Assembly: GCA_902787715.1 (NCBI GenBank)
Contig: CADAHQ010000011.1
Location: forward strand, 1 to 41,355
Length of the DNA stretch: 41,355 nucleotides
From: an uncultured Lachnospiraceae bacterium
GTDB taxonomy: Bacteria; Bacillota; Clostridia; Lachnospirales; Lachnospiraceae
Direction: 5' to 3'
The position numbers and the translations under genes were made by a program. Below, piece after piece: positions 1-7,958 of the stretch (position 1 is its first letter; every line of letters starts with the position of its first letter). Under the pieces are notes generated by a model. That model was not told the origin of the DNA. It worked only from the letters and a program-made list of their open reading frames with translations, and ran no database searches.

Positions 1-123
1 ATACACTTCCGTCCCGAGGAGGTCGGCGAGCCGCAGATGTGCGTGAGCATGCGGTTTCAGGTGCAGCTGCCGCATAAACGCATCAAAAAAGTGCTGTCCA
101 TGCTGGTGGAAGACATTCCGTAG
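1..123 (+). pseudogene. Upstream part of an ABC-class P-loop ATPase gene, ended by in-frame TAG
   Basis: The first 40 codons of frame 1 read as coding sequence (for example CVSMRFQVQLPHKRIKK and MLVEDIP) and then meet TAG at 121-123. The same frame continues without a shift into the ATPase coding region that follows, so this looks like the N-terminal half of one gene split by a nonsense codon, possibly CAG to TAG. The true start lies left of the window. A sequencing error is an alternative. TAG ends other clear genes here (13338-13340, 18341-18343), so it is not being read as sense throughout the genome. Confidence 0.5.
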
Positions 124-132
124 GCAGCCCTC

Positions 133-1419
133 ATGTTTGTGCGGGGATTCGATTGCGAGCGTGCGAAGGAAGTGATTCTTTTGGCCCGCAAGCAAAGGGA
201 GCTGCGGGAGTGGCTTAGGACCAGTGAGTACTGCGCATTTGTCGCAAACGGAAGTATCCTGCCCAGAGATTCAAAGACGAACGGACCGCTTGCGGGCGCA
301 ATCCCGTTCACCGCTCCGAAGGAGGACACCGTCTCGGCCTGCGGTATCGAAGGCTTAGGCATCCGAAAGGGTGTCACGGTCATCACCGGCGGCGGTTATT
401 CCGGCAAATCGACGGTGATCGACACCGTCTCGGCCGGCATCTACGACCACGCTTTGGGCGACGGACGAGAGCTGTGCATCACGGACGAGACCGCGATGAC
501 AATCTCGGCGGAGGACGGCCGGTGCGTGAAAAGCCTGGACATTTCCCCGTTTATCGCGTGGCTTCCTTGCGGAAGCACGAAGAATTTTACGACGGAACAC
601 GCCTCAGGCTCCACGTCCCAGGCAGCCAACATTCTGGAGTCTGTTGACTGCGGCGCGAAACTTCTGCTGATCGATGAAGACAAAAGCGCCACCAACTTTA
701 TGATTCGGGACAGTCTGATGAAGGATTTGATACGCAGGGAACCGATCACGCCCTTTACGGAACGCGTGAACGAGCTGTTCAGAACGTGCGGTGTCTCGAC
801 GATCCTGGTTATCGGCGGAAGCGGCGAATACCTGGGAATCGCGGACAACGTCCTTCTCATGGATGAGTACCGGATGTACAACGTCACGGCACAGGCCAGG
901 GCTCTGGGCCAAATGCATGTGCAAAGCCGGGTGCATCCCGAAGGGGAGACTTTCCAAGCGTCAGCGAACAACGCAAATGACGCGACGAAAATGCCTGTTC
1001 CGGCAGTCAAGCCCGTTCCGGCACAAGCCTGGCACCAGAACCGCGTCCTTCTCGCAGATGGCTTCACGCCCTACCCGAAGCAATTCGGGCCGCAGAAGCT
1101 CGAGGTTCCCGACGTCGGCTTCATCTTAATCGGCGATGAGAAAATCGACACCAATCTGTTGCATGACATCGCATGCCAGGAGCAGCGCACCGCCATAGGG
1201 TTTATGCTGCGGCTTTTGGAGGCGCGACAGAAGGAAGCCGCGGTGGATCTCACCGCATCCGTGCGACAGTTGTACGAAGAAATCGCGGCAAATGGCCTTG
1301 ACATCGTCTACTCGGGAACTTTTCCGGGGTGCGAGCGGTTTCTGGCCTGCCCGCGGGAGAGCGACCTGTACGCCGTGATCAACCGCATGCGGAGGGTCCG
1401 CTACCAAAGCCCGCAGTAA
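133..1419 (+). CDS. P-loop ATPase of the ABC class (COG3044-like), C-terminal portion
   Basis: The 428-residue reading frame carries a glycine-rich Walker A loop GGGYSGKST at 388-414, a later acidic LLLIDEDKSATNFMIRD stretch typical of the predicted ABC-class ATPase family, and a TILVIGGSGEYLGIADNVLLMDE segment. Members of this family are cytoplasmic proteins of about 560 residues with unclear biological role. Here the frame is cut at the left by an in-frame TAG at 121-123, and the ATG at 133 has no convincing ribosome binding site at the proper distance, so this may be a nonfunctional remnant or a gene with one base error. The downstream neighbour is convergent, with a shared hairpin between them. 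Family assignment is fairly confident; function is unknown. Confidence 0.7.
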   Translation: MFVRGFDCERAKEVILLARKQRELREWLRTSEYCAFVANGSILPRDSKTNGPLAGAIPFTAPKEDTVSACGIEGLGIRKGVTVITGGGYSGKSTVIDTVSAGIYDHALGDGRELCITDETAMTISAEDGRCVKSLDISPFIAWLPCGSTKNFTTEHASGSTSQAANILESVDCGAKLLLIDEDKSATNFMIRDSLMKDLIRREPITPFTERVNELFRTCGVSTILVIGGSGEYLGIADNVLLMDEYRMYNVTAQARALGQMHVQSRVHPEGETFQASANNANDATKMPVPAVKPVPAQAWHQNRVLLADGFTPYPKQFGPQKLEVPDVGFILIGDEKIDTNLLHDIACQEQRTAIGFMLRLLEARQKEAAVDLTASVRQLYEEIAANGLDIVYSGTFPGCERFLACPRESDLYAVINRMRRVRYQSPQ

Positions 1420-1482
1420 AGGGAACCGTTAAAACCAGTCATAAGACTTGATTGCAAAGTTCAATTTCCGTCGGAAATAAAG

Positions 1483-1517
1483 ATGCCTGGGAAGCATGTA
1501 AGGTGCTTTCCCGGCAT
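1483..1517. terminator. Bidirectional terminator between convergent genes
   Basis: An imperfect 14-bp stem (ATGCCTGGGAAGCA paired with TGCTTTCCCGGCAT) lies between the convergent ATPase gene and the galactosidase gene. T-rich sequence follows on both strands. The rest of the 155-base gap shows only a repeated ACGGTTGTA. Confidence 0.5.
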
Positions 1518-1574
1518 TTCATTAACGGTTGTATGCGGAATAATGGTAAACGTTACGGTTGTAAACAGAACGAC

Positions 1575-4500
1575 TTACACCTCTCCTGCCGCAATCCGCA
1601 CACACTCGTAAGCGCCGTTGTAGTCGCCGTTTCGCTTCATGTCATTGATGCGGCGGCACATGTGAATGAACAGCTCCTTGTCCGCGAGCAGGCAGTCAAT
1701 CATATCGTTGGCCGACTCTTCGGTTGCACACTCAAACGTCCCGTCTCCGGCCTCCTGCGAACAGATGGCGCCGTAGACCTCGTGGCCGCCGATGTGCTTC
1801 ATGAACATCTTCGGAATCGGGTAATAGGCGAGCTCGCTCGGTTTTGTAATCAGGACGTCACACTCGGGCATCAGCAGATTGGTGGCGTAGACCGCCTTGA
1901 AGATGTCCGGATCACAGATGATTGTGACGCCGTCGGCATCTCTGTCGCGAAGCCCCTTCACGTACTCCGTAAGTCCATCGTAATCATCGGCAAATGCATG
2001 CACGGTAACATCGGTCAGCATCTTCTCAATCTTCTCGTAAACACCGGCGTGGTCGCCCGCGTTGATGAACACCGCTGCCTTTCCCTTCCTTACGTACGGA
2101 AGAAGATGCAAAAGCATGGCTTTGAACTGGTCAAAGCCCGCGCCGGCGCCTCCGACCGTCATCAGGAAACGCATCGGCGCTCCCTCCTCGGCTCTTTTGA
2201 TGCGCAGCGCGTTGTCCTCCTCGAGATTGACCAAAAGCTCATGGTCCACATACCGTCCGACCATCCGAAGCGCACTCTCGGGAATCCCCTGAAGGTGTTT
2301 CTTGGAGAAGCCGTGCATCATCTTATAACCGAGGTAGGCAAACGGCGTCTGCACGGTGTGCACCGCACCTTCGGACAGATGCAGGGCCATCGGCCAGTTG
2401 TCCGGAATCGCATTGACGACATGCGTCATCCCCGCATGCACCGCTGCCTGACTCGGCCAGACATGGGTTGCGATGTAGGGAACATCCTGCGGAAGCGGGG
2501 TCAAAAGCGGCGCCAAGAGCTCTGCATTTTTCTGGTCCTTGGCATTGTATGTAATCTTCCGGAAGCCCTCCTTGTTGAGCGGTTCCCAGACAAAACGGTT
2601 AAACAGTTTAGATTTTTGAGAGATTCGGGAAGCCAGGGAATACATGTTGTTCTGCTCGCGAATCATCTTGGAACCGGTGGCGTCAAAGCCCGCGAGGTCG
2701 AGCCAGTACGGCGTATACCCAAGCGAACGGGCAGCGGAAGCCATGGCGATACTGATCCGGTAGTGACCGAAGCCCATGCGGATATTGCCGACGACCAGCG
2801 CCTTTTCGGAGAGCTCCGCGGGCGTCTCTGAAAGCACAAGCTTCTTCACACCGATGCCGCTGAGCGCCGGAACCTCCTCCACGCCGTAGCAGTACTTCGT
2901 CTCCGAGTCGTCGCCGTATTTGTCCAGATATTTCTGTTTCTGCTTCTCCGCCTTTGCGATTGTCCCCCGGTCGATCCGGTTTCCGAAGATCACGCTTGTC
3001 TTGTCTCTTTGCGCCTCCTCATCCGTAGGCTTCGTTTTCTCGATGAGAGTGCCCTTCTCGTAATCGTAGCCGAAGAAGCGCTTGACGCCGTCCAGTTCGA
3101 ATGCAACAACGGCGAACCGGCCTTTGTTTCGGAAGCCGAACCGCCTTGCCCTGCGGAAGATTGCAAGCGCATCCTCGAGGACCGCCTTCTTCTCCTCATC
3201 ATACTCGCTGATCTTATCGGATGTCATCAAAAGAGAGCCGAACAGCGCATTCACCTTCGTGAGCGCCTTACGTCTGGCCGGCGACATCTGCATATTGTCA
3301 TCGCGCAACAGGAAGACATCGGGATCATTGAGGAAAACGTGACCGTTTAAGCAGCTGCGGAACAGCGTATTGCGAATCGTCACCTTCGTGGAAACCCTCT
3401 CCGGATGCATCGCCTTCATGTAAAATGCGTCGTCGAAGGACAGGGACACGTCCGGGCCGATCCGACAGTAATCAAATCTCTCAAAGCCGTTGGAGAGCGT
3501 CGCACCGCATCCGAGAATCAAGCGGTCGGCAAGCTCCTCCCGCAGGATTCCATAGGCAAATTCCGCCGTTTCACTCCGCGTCTTCCCCAAAAGCGGGCAC
3601 AGATTGACCGCGTAGAGGAAATCCAGTTTGAAGAAATCAAACCCAAGCTCTTTGTAAAAGCGAAGAACCCTGCGGACATACTCCACAGCCTCTTGGTTGT
3701 TCAGATCAAGCGGCATAAACCCGCTCCAGTTGGATCCGGCGTAAATCGGATTGCCGCCGGAATCCTTCGCAAGCCAGTCCGGATGCTCCGAAGCAAGCTT
3801 CGATTTCGTCTCCGCGACGAACGGCGAGAGCCAGATTCCCGCAAGCATGTTCTTTTCGTGGATTCGGTTGACGATGCCGCCGAGGCCGTTTGGGAATTTG
3901 CCGGAATCGATGTCAGTCCAGTCGCCGACATACGTCTCGAAGCCATCGTCAATCTGGAACAGCTCAAACCGCTCATCCGCGGCGTCCAGCGCCTCCGAAA
4001 TCACCTTCTCGTTGATGTTTTGATAGTGATTGTACCAGGACGTGTAACCGAACAGCTTCCGGTCGGTCCGCGGCGTAAAGCGCTCGAAGTAAGCCTTCCC
4101 GTCACGCCACGAAACGTAATCGAACACGACGAAACTCTCACCGGCACGCAGCACACGCCCGTCGATATCGCTCTGTAAAAGAATTCTGCCGCTACTCTCC
4201 TCAAACCAGATCAACAGGTAGGCGTTCCGATAATTCAGGTTGCCGAAGAAAATCGGCTTCTCCCCGGTCACGTACGCAAAATCAAACCCGACCGGCGTCT
4301 TTCTTCGATTCTTCCAAAACGCCTGGGAGCCGTATGCCGGAAAATGATACCGCTCCGTGAGTGCCTTCGGCAGTTTGCTCAGGTCATTGAGGGTCTCCCC
4401 GAGGGCAAATTCCCTTGTCTCGGTCCAGGACTGGTAACCATTCGCCATGATTTTGCAATCCGGGGCATATTCGTACTGCAGCAATATTTCGGCATTGCAA

Positions 4501-4634
4501 AGGACCACATCCTTAAGCGCTGTCACCGTGACGGTGCGCTGCCCTGCGGTCTTGACGGTTTCCACCCGGATGTTCCCGTCGCCGGAGGATACGGTGAACT
4601 TCCGGCCTTCCGAAAGATACGTAAACTTAACCAT
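1575..4634 (-). CDS. GH36 alpha-galactosidase fused to a GT-B glycosyltransferase-like domain
   Basis: The 1019-residue protein has two parts. Residues about 1-530 form a GH36 (clan GH-D) glycosidase: N-terminal beta domain with NGYQSW near 65-70, barrel motifs FQIDDGFE (226-233) and GIWLSPFVAE (266-275), the nucleophile region FFKLDFLYA with Asp338, and the acid/base region RIGPDVS with Asp395. Residues about 610-1019 resemble MurG/MGDG-synthase-like GT-B enzymes: a glycine-rich N-lobe start VVGNIRMGFGHYR (614-626), a second-lobe start FLMTVGGAGAGFDQF (823-837), and a donor-site-like CDVLITKPSELAYYPIP (925-941). No signal peptide is seen, so it should act in the cytoplasm on sugar brought in by the adjacent permease. 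The start is set by AAGGAGGAGCGG before ATG and an 8-bp overlap with the permease gene. Hydrolysis of alpha-galactosides is family knowledge; transferase activity of the second half is inference. Confidence 0.85.
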   Translation of the reverse strand: MVKFTYLSEGRKFTVSSGDGNIRVETVKTAGQRTVTVTALKDVVLCNAEILLQYEYAPDCKIMANGYQSWTETREFALGETLNDLSKLPKALTERYHFPAYGSQAFWKNRRKTPVGFDFAYVTGEKPIFFGNLNYRNAYLLIWFEESSGRILLQSDIDGRVLRAGESFVVFDYVSWRDGKAYFERFTPRTDRKLFGYTSWYNHYQNINEKVISEALDAADERFELFQIDDGFETYVGDWTDIDSGKFPNGLGGIVNRIHEKNMLAGIWLSPFVAETKSKLASEHPDWLAKDSGGNPIYAGSNWSGFMPLDLNNQEAVEYVRRVLRFYKELGFDFFKLDFLYAVNLCPLLGKTRSETAEFAYGILREELADRLILGCGATLSNGFERFDYCRIGPDVSLSFDDAFYMKAMHPERVSTKVTIRNTLFRSCLNGHVFLNDPDVFLLRDDNMQMSPARRKALTKVNALFGSLLMTSDKISEYDEEKKAVLEDALAIFRRARRFGFRNKGRFAVVAFELDGVKRFFGYDYEKGTLIEKTKPTDEEAQRDKTSVIFGNRIDRGTIAKAEKQKQKYLDKYGDDSETKYCYGVEEVPALSGIGVKKLVLSETPAELSEKALVVGNIRMGFGHYRISIAMASAARSLGYTPYWLDLAGFDATGSKMIREQNNMYSLASRISQKSKLFNRFVWEPLNKEGFRKITYNAKDQKNAELLAPLLTPLPQDVPYIATHVWPSQAAVHAGMTHVVNAIPDNWPMALHLSEGAVHTVQTPFAYLGYKMMHGFSKKHLQGIPESALRMVGRYVDHELLVNLEEDNALRIKRAEEGAPMRFLMTVGGAGAGFDQFKAMLLHLLPYVRKGKAAVFINAGDHAGVYEKIEKMLTDVTVHAFADDYDGLTEYVKGLRDRDADGVTIICDPDIFKAVYATNLLMPECDVLITKPSELAYYPIPKMFMKHIGGHEVYGAICSQEAGDGTFECATEESANDMIDCLLADKELFIHMCRRINDMKRNGDYNGAYECVRIAAGEV

Positions 4635-6054
4635 TCCGCTCCTCCTTCTCCTGTGCCGTCACCTCAGGCTCCGCCGGTTTCTCAATCACTTCCATGACGC
4701 GCTTCTCATCGTAGAAGAAAATGACAATCATGGCGATGATACATAACACCATGGCAATCACAAGGCTTAAGCGGTAGCCGGTGCCGTTGTTCCGGATTAC
4801 CTCCGCGCCGGCGTCGTCCGTACCGGTGTACTGTCCGATTACCGCAAGCGACGTGAAGACGATCATGGCGATGGACTGCCCGAGCTTGAACGCGAAGGTC
4901 CGCGCCGCATAGAACATGGCGTCACGGTTTTCCCCGGTCAGCACACAGTCGCTCTCTGCGATGTCGGCTACAATCGCCTGCGGAATCACGCCGAGGATAG
5001 AAAGCGGCACGCCCACCAAGACGCAGATGATAAAGCCGTATGCGAGATTCGGGATGAAGCTCACCTTGCCCGCAAAGGACGATACGAAGAATGCAAAGCC
5101 GAACAGTGCAAAACCGACCGTGAGAAGTTTCTTCTTACCGAATCTGCGGGACAGAACGTTGACGATCGGATAGCAGACAAAGGTGACAAAGGTCATGAAG
5201 ATGAAGAGAACCATGTAGTTGTTCAAAGCGAGCAGGTTCTCCACATAGAAGATAAATCCCGTATTGAAAATCGTGATTCCGATCCAGTAGATGATATCCG
5301 AGAGAACAAACACCCGGAAATGCTTGTTTTTAAAGGTTTTCGACAGAGACCGGAATGCATTTTCCTTCACCGGGGGCGTGTTGTCATACTCCTTCTCCTT
5401 GATGACAAATGCCGGAAGAAGCATGCATACAAGCGCGATGAGCGCCAGAATCACGAGCACCAGCCGCGCGCAGAAATAGTACTCCCAGCCGGTCGCATTC
5501 CGAAGCGCCTCCCAAACCATTTTCCCCGAGAACGCGATGCCGGTACCGACGATATACGTGAGGGAAATGTATGTGGAAATATCCATTCTGTCCTTCTGGC
5601 TGCGACCGAGCACCGGAATCAGCGCATTGTACGGAGTGCAGTACGCAGTCATGAAGATGTAGAACAGCACCATGGTCACGGCGAGCCAGACGATGTTGAC
5701 CGGCGACTCCCCGCGCACCGGGCAGCAGAAAATCAGCACCGTCAGCGCGGCAAACGGAACCGCCGCGACGCGCATAAACGGAATCCGCTTGCCGTTCTTG
5801 CTGTCGCAATTGTCCGACATTCCGGCGATCCACGGGTCGGTCACGGCGTCAACAATCCGGCCGCACGCCGTAATCAATCCGATTACCGTGAGTCCGATGA
5901 AGGTCGCGCTGGTCACGAAGGTGATGACTCCGTTGTCCGTCGAATCCGGCAGATAGAAGTTCACCAGCAGGTTGGAGACAATGCCGGCAAGGATTGACCA
6001 TCCCAGCTGTCCGACTGCAAAAACCCATTTAATCTTACCTGATACCTGTTTCAT
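4627..6054 (-). CDS. MFS transporter of the GPH (glycoside-pentoside-hexuronide) family
   Basis: The 475-residue polytopic membrane protein begins MKQVSGKIKWVFAVGQLGWS and shows about twelve hydrophobic segments. The DAVTDPWIAGMSDN stretch and the following GKRIPFMR are the diagnostic GPH (MelB-like) loop between segments 2 and 3. GPH permeases are cation-coupled sugar symporters, so a galactoside is the likely substrate given the GH36 gene downstream. The last 8 bases overlap that gene's start, pointing to translational coupling. GAGGAGGGC precedes the ATG. The exact substrate cannot be read from the sequence. Confidence 0.9.
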   Translation of the reverse strand: MKQVSGKIKWVFAVGQLGWSILAGIVSNLLVNFYLPDSTDNGVITFVTSATFIGLTVIGLITACGRIVDAVTDPWIAGMSDNCDSKNGKRIPFMRVAAVPFAALTVLIFCCPVRGESPVNIVWLAVTMVLFYIFMTAYCTPYNALIPVLGRSQKDRMDISTYISLTYIVGTGIAFSGKMVWEALRNATGWEYYFCARLVLVILALIALVCMLLPAFVIKEKEYDNTPPVKENAFRSLSKTFKNKHFRVFVLSDIIYWIGITIFNTGFIFYVENLLALNNYMVLFIFMTFVTFVCYPIVNVLSRRFGKKKLLTVGFALFGFAFFVSSFAGKVSFIPNLAYGFIICVLVGVPLSILGVIPQAIVADIAESDCVLTGENRDAMFYAARTFAFKLGQSIAMIVFTSLAVIGQYTGTDDAGAEVIRNNGTGYRLSLVIAMVLCIIAMIVIFFYDEKRVMEVIEKPAEPEVTAQEKEERNG

Positions 6055-6101
6055 AAAAGCCCTCCTCTTCAGTGTTACACGCTGAGCATCTTATTATGAA
6101 A

Positions 6102-6130
6102 ATGATATCATAGGCAACTGCCGGATTCAA
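6102..6130 (-). promoter_or_regulatory. Promoter of the GPH permease/GH36 operon
   Basis: Minus-strand TTGAAT (6125-6130) and TATCAT (6102-6107) are separated by 17 bases, about 50 bases before the permease ATG. A perfect palindrome GAATTCGAATTC lies at 6149-6160, about 60 bases upstream of the expected transcript start, and could be an activator site. Confidence 0.5.
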
Positions 6131-6148
6131 CAAGGTTACCCTGTCCCA

Positions 6149-6160
6149 GAATTCGAATTC
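6149..6160. promoter_or_regulatory. 12-bp palindrome upstream of the sugar operon promoter
   Basis: GAATTCGAATTC is fully self-complementary and sits upstream of the -35 element of the permease promoter. It is a candidate regulator binding site; no sugar-operon regulator gene is present beside it. Confidence 0.3.
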
Positions 6161-6193
6161 CCCTTAAAGCATGTATTTATGACGGAAAAGCAG

Positions 6194-6465
6194 TCATATT
6201 TGCACGGCGTCTGTTAATGCATCCATCGATGTTCGGAGTATGTCTGCGAGCTCCATAAAGAGCGGCATTTCCGTCCCTGGCTCCACTCTTTCTCCCTCGG
6301 AACACGCGTCCAGCGCGATGCCCGGCTTTTCGGCCGGATGCTTCTGAAAAAGTCCGACAACTTTCCGAAAAATGCGGCAGTCTTTCGCCGGATTGCGCTC
6401 CATGCGTCTCGTCCGATTTCCACCTGTTTCAGTTCAGTCTCTCTGATGATTACACTCTGTGTCAT
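6194..6465 (-). pseudogene. Small hypothetical gene, probably a frameshifted HTH-regulator remnant
   Basis: A good ribosome binding site (GAGGGAGGCAATT) precedes ATG at 6465, opening an 83-codon frame that ends at 6214. Its first ~48 residues look protein-like (MTQSVIIRETELKQVEIG, later AAFFGKLSDFFRSIRPK). The last part instead looks meaningful in the next frame, which ends at 6194 with EMPLFMELADILRTSMDAL, resembling the closing helices of XRE-type helix-turn-helix domains. I infer a small gene broken by a frameshift, but an 83-residue orphan protein (6214-6465) is possible. A hairpin (6480-6496, GCAGCC/GGCTGC) lies just before the ribosome binding site. I see no clear gene in the ~150 bases upstream. 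Confidence 0.3.
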
Positions 6466-6613
6466 AATTGCCTCCCTCTGCAGCCCTGCCGGCTGCGCTT
6501 TCTTTCTGCAATCATGATACCGCATGTCTTGCGTAGAGGGAACGCACTGTTTGTATAATTGGTTGAGGCATATTTCGACGTTTCGTGAAATTACCAACCG
6601 CATCGCAAAAAAC

Positions 6614-6643
6614 AACTCCCGATTCAACTTTCAATCGGGAGTT
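6614..6643 (-). terminator. Terminator of the zinc-ribbon membrane protein gene
   Basis: A perfect 11-bp stem AACTCCCGATT / AATCGGGAGTT is followed on the minus strand by GTTTTTTG. The gene's stop codon (6631-6633) falls inside the structure. Confidence 0.8.
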
Positions 6644-7317
6644 CTACTGATAATTGCTTTTTGTTTATTTCTCCACTTTGGGTCGAGGTCGCATTCCAGC
6701 ACATAGTCATTGCCTTCACCCACAATGCTTACCTTGCTTCCCACCGGGAACGTGTCCTCGTTCACACAATCGGAGACCCGCATGCGGATGCAGGTTTCCG
6801 CGCCGCCGATCTCGGCAAGCACCGTCAACGTGCGCATGCAAACACCTTCTTCCGCCACGCAAACGTCCTTCGGCGCCCGGATTTCAAAGCGGAGCACGAC
6901 AGCCTCTATGGACTGGCTGTAGGATAGCTTTAGGCAATAGTACTCTTCCGAATATCTGTATAAAACAAAGAACAAAAAAGCAAAGAGAATAATAACTGTC
7001 GCACAGATTTCCGCCTCGTTCTGCCGGAAGATAAACGGAAAAACCCACAATGCTATCGCCATTCCCGCAACAAACACAATGACCGCAATAAGAAGATTCC
7101 GATTGCTTTTCTTTCCGAGTACCGGAAGCGGCTCCAGCGTCGAGATGATATCCACGGGCCGGTTCGCATCGGCAAGGTAGCTGACATCCTCCACCACCTG
7201 CTCGTCGATGGCGAGAGTGCTTCCGCAGTAACCGCAGAATCTCATGTCCCCCGTCCGCGGCGCGCCGCAGTTCGGGCATTCCTCGCGATACTTTACAATT
7301 TTTGTAATCCTTTCCAT
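6631..7317 (-). CDS. Zinc-ribbon membrane protein of unknown function
   Basis: The 228-residue protein starts MERITKIVKYREE, set by GGAGAGGTGT before ATG at 7317. Near the N-terminus CPNCGAP and, about 16 residues on, CGYCGS form a four-cysteine zinc ribbon. Two strongly hydrophobic segments follow (NLLIAVIVFVAGMAIALWVF and ICATVIILFAFLFFVLY), then a soluble domain of about 100 residues of beta-rich appearance ending near the C-terminus. Such zinc-ribbon plus two-helix proteins are common in Firmicutes and mostly uncharacterised. The gene is a single transcription unit with its own promoter, a leader hairpin and a terminator. I do not recognise a specific function. Confidence 0.75.
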   Translation of the reverse strand: MERITKIVKYREECPNCGAPRTGDMRFCGYCGSTLAIDEQVVEDVSYLADANRPVDIISTLEPLPVLGKKSNRNLLIAVIVFVAGMAIALWVFPFIFRQNEAEICATVIILFAFLFFVLYRYSEEYYCLKLSYSQSIEAVVLRFEIRAPKDVCVAEEGVCMRTLTVLAEIGGAETCIRMRVSDCVNEDTFPVGSKVSIVGEGNDYVLECDLDPKWRNKQKAIISRTPD

Positions 7318-7345
7318 ACACCTCTCCGTAAATTCAACCCTACAG

Positions 7346-7378
7346 AAAAAGCACGGCGGCTTTTGCAAGTCACCGTGC
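7346..7378 (-). terminator. Attenuator-like hairpin in the leader of the zinc-ribbon gene
   Basis: On the minus strand GCACGGTG pairs with CGCCGTGC (one G-U pair) around a 12-base loop and is followed by TTTTT. It lies a few bases after the predicted transcript start (about 7385) and before the start codon at 7317, so it would terminate or attenuate transcription of the gene itself. It is too far from the 24-codon gene upstream to be obviously its terminator, though that remains possible. Confidence 0.55.
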
Positions 7379-7391
7379 CCCCTTGGGATGT

Positions 7392-7420
7392 ATGGTAAAT
7401 CATTTTTACGCTCTTGTCAA
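7392..7420 (-). promoter_or_regulatory. Sigma-A-type promoter of the zinc-ribbon gene
   Basis: Minus-strand TTGACA (7415-7420), a 17-base spacer and TACCAT (7392-7397) form a near-consensus promoter. Confidence 0.7.
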
Positions 7421-7526
7421 TATCCAACGCTTGTATTTTACGTAGTTTTTACAATTTCCCATACCCCCGATTTGTTCGCGCACAAGAACCTCGAGCACCG
7501 GGAGTTGCCGCACGCCCGCGCCGCAT

Positions 7527-7601
7527 CTAAATGATCAGCGCCGGCAGAAGCAGCAGCAACATCACAATCCATGCAACTAATCCTCTCAGTATCTTTCCCA
7601 T
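7527..7601 (-). CDS. 24-residue hydrophobic membrane peptide
   Basis: A short frame encodes MGKILRGLVAW followed by IVMLLLLLPALII and a TAG stop. The basic N-terminus plus a 15-20 residue hydrophobic stretch is the build of a single-span membrane peptide. GAGGAAAGGAAAACCG just before ATG is a good ribosome binding site, and a possible promoter (TTTACA, 17 bases, TAGATT on the minus strand) lies about 50-75 bases upstream. It could be a small stress peptide, a leader, or a type I toxin-like peptide; nothing here decides between these. A chance frame is possible, but the ribosome binding site and composition argue for a real gene. Confidence 0.45.
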   Translation of the reverse strand: MGKILRGLVAWIVMLLLLLPALII

Positions 7602-7873
7602 CGGTTTTCCTTTCCTCTTTTCGATGCGTGTTTTCTCTTTACAATCTCAATCTATCATATCCCTGCTCCGGTGTAAAGAGCCTGCGGCAAATGCATCCCC
7701 GCCCCTTCTGTTTCTCTCAATTATTTGCTGAATTTGTCGCCATATTTGACGGCACGCTTGTCATATTTGCACTTTTGCGTGTTTCCAGCCTCGACGTGGA
7801 GCCCCTAGGACCCGCCCTCTCTCCGCCCGGGAGACAACGAACCGCCGCTCAGATCTTCCAACCGAATTCCCCC
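7602..7873. other. Intergenic region between divergent genes
   Basis: About 270 bases with no convincing coding frame. It carries the putative promoter of the 24-codon gene on the minus strand (7640-7672 area) and leads into the BlaI-type promoter on the plus strand. CATATTTG occurs twice (near 7740 and 7763). I see no further structure I can support. Confidence 0.4.
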
Positions 7874-7902
7874 TTGACTTTTCAATCCGAACGTGCTACT
7901 TT
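7874..7902 (+). promoter_or_regulatory. Promoter of the BlaI/M56 operon
   Basis: TTGACT (7874-7879), 17 bases, TACTTT (7897-7902). An imperfect inverted repeat (CTTTTCAA near 7878 and TTGAAAGG near 7908) straddles the -10 region. Confidence 0.65.
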
Positions 7903-7913
7903 TAAGGTTGAAA

Positions 7914-7931
7914 GGTTTACATCGATAAACC
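7914..7931. promoter_or_regulatory. Candidate BlaI-type operator
   Basis: GGTTTA and TAAACC form a perfect 6-bp dyad with a 6-base centre, a few bases after the expected transcript start and ahead of the repressor's own gene. This is where BlaI/MecI/CopY-family repressors usually autoregulate. The assignment is inference. Confidence 0.5.
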
Positions 7932-7958
7932 ATTAAGGCCGAATGGAGGAAAACTGCC

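Noticed and set aside
121-123. TAG as a recoded sense codon (for example pyrrolysine or glutamine)
   Set aside because: Several clear genes in the window end in TAG, and the context shows no recoding element.
1452-2831. Long plus-strand open frame antisense to the GH36/GT gene
   Set aside because: It has no ribosome binding site or domain, and the opposite strand encodes a clear enzyme. The same applies to long antisense frames at 9340-10704, 30039-31499, 32688-33884 and 35485-36945, which arise from high G+C.
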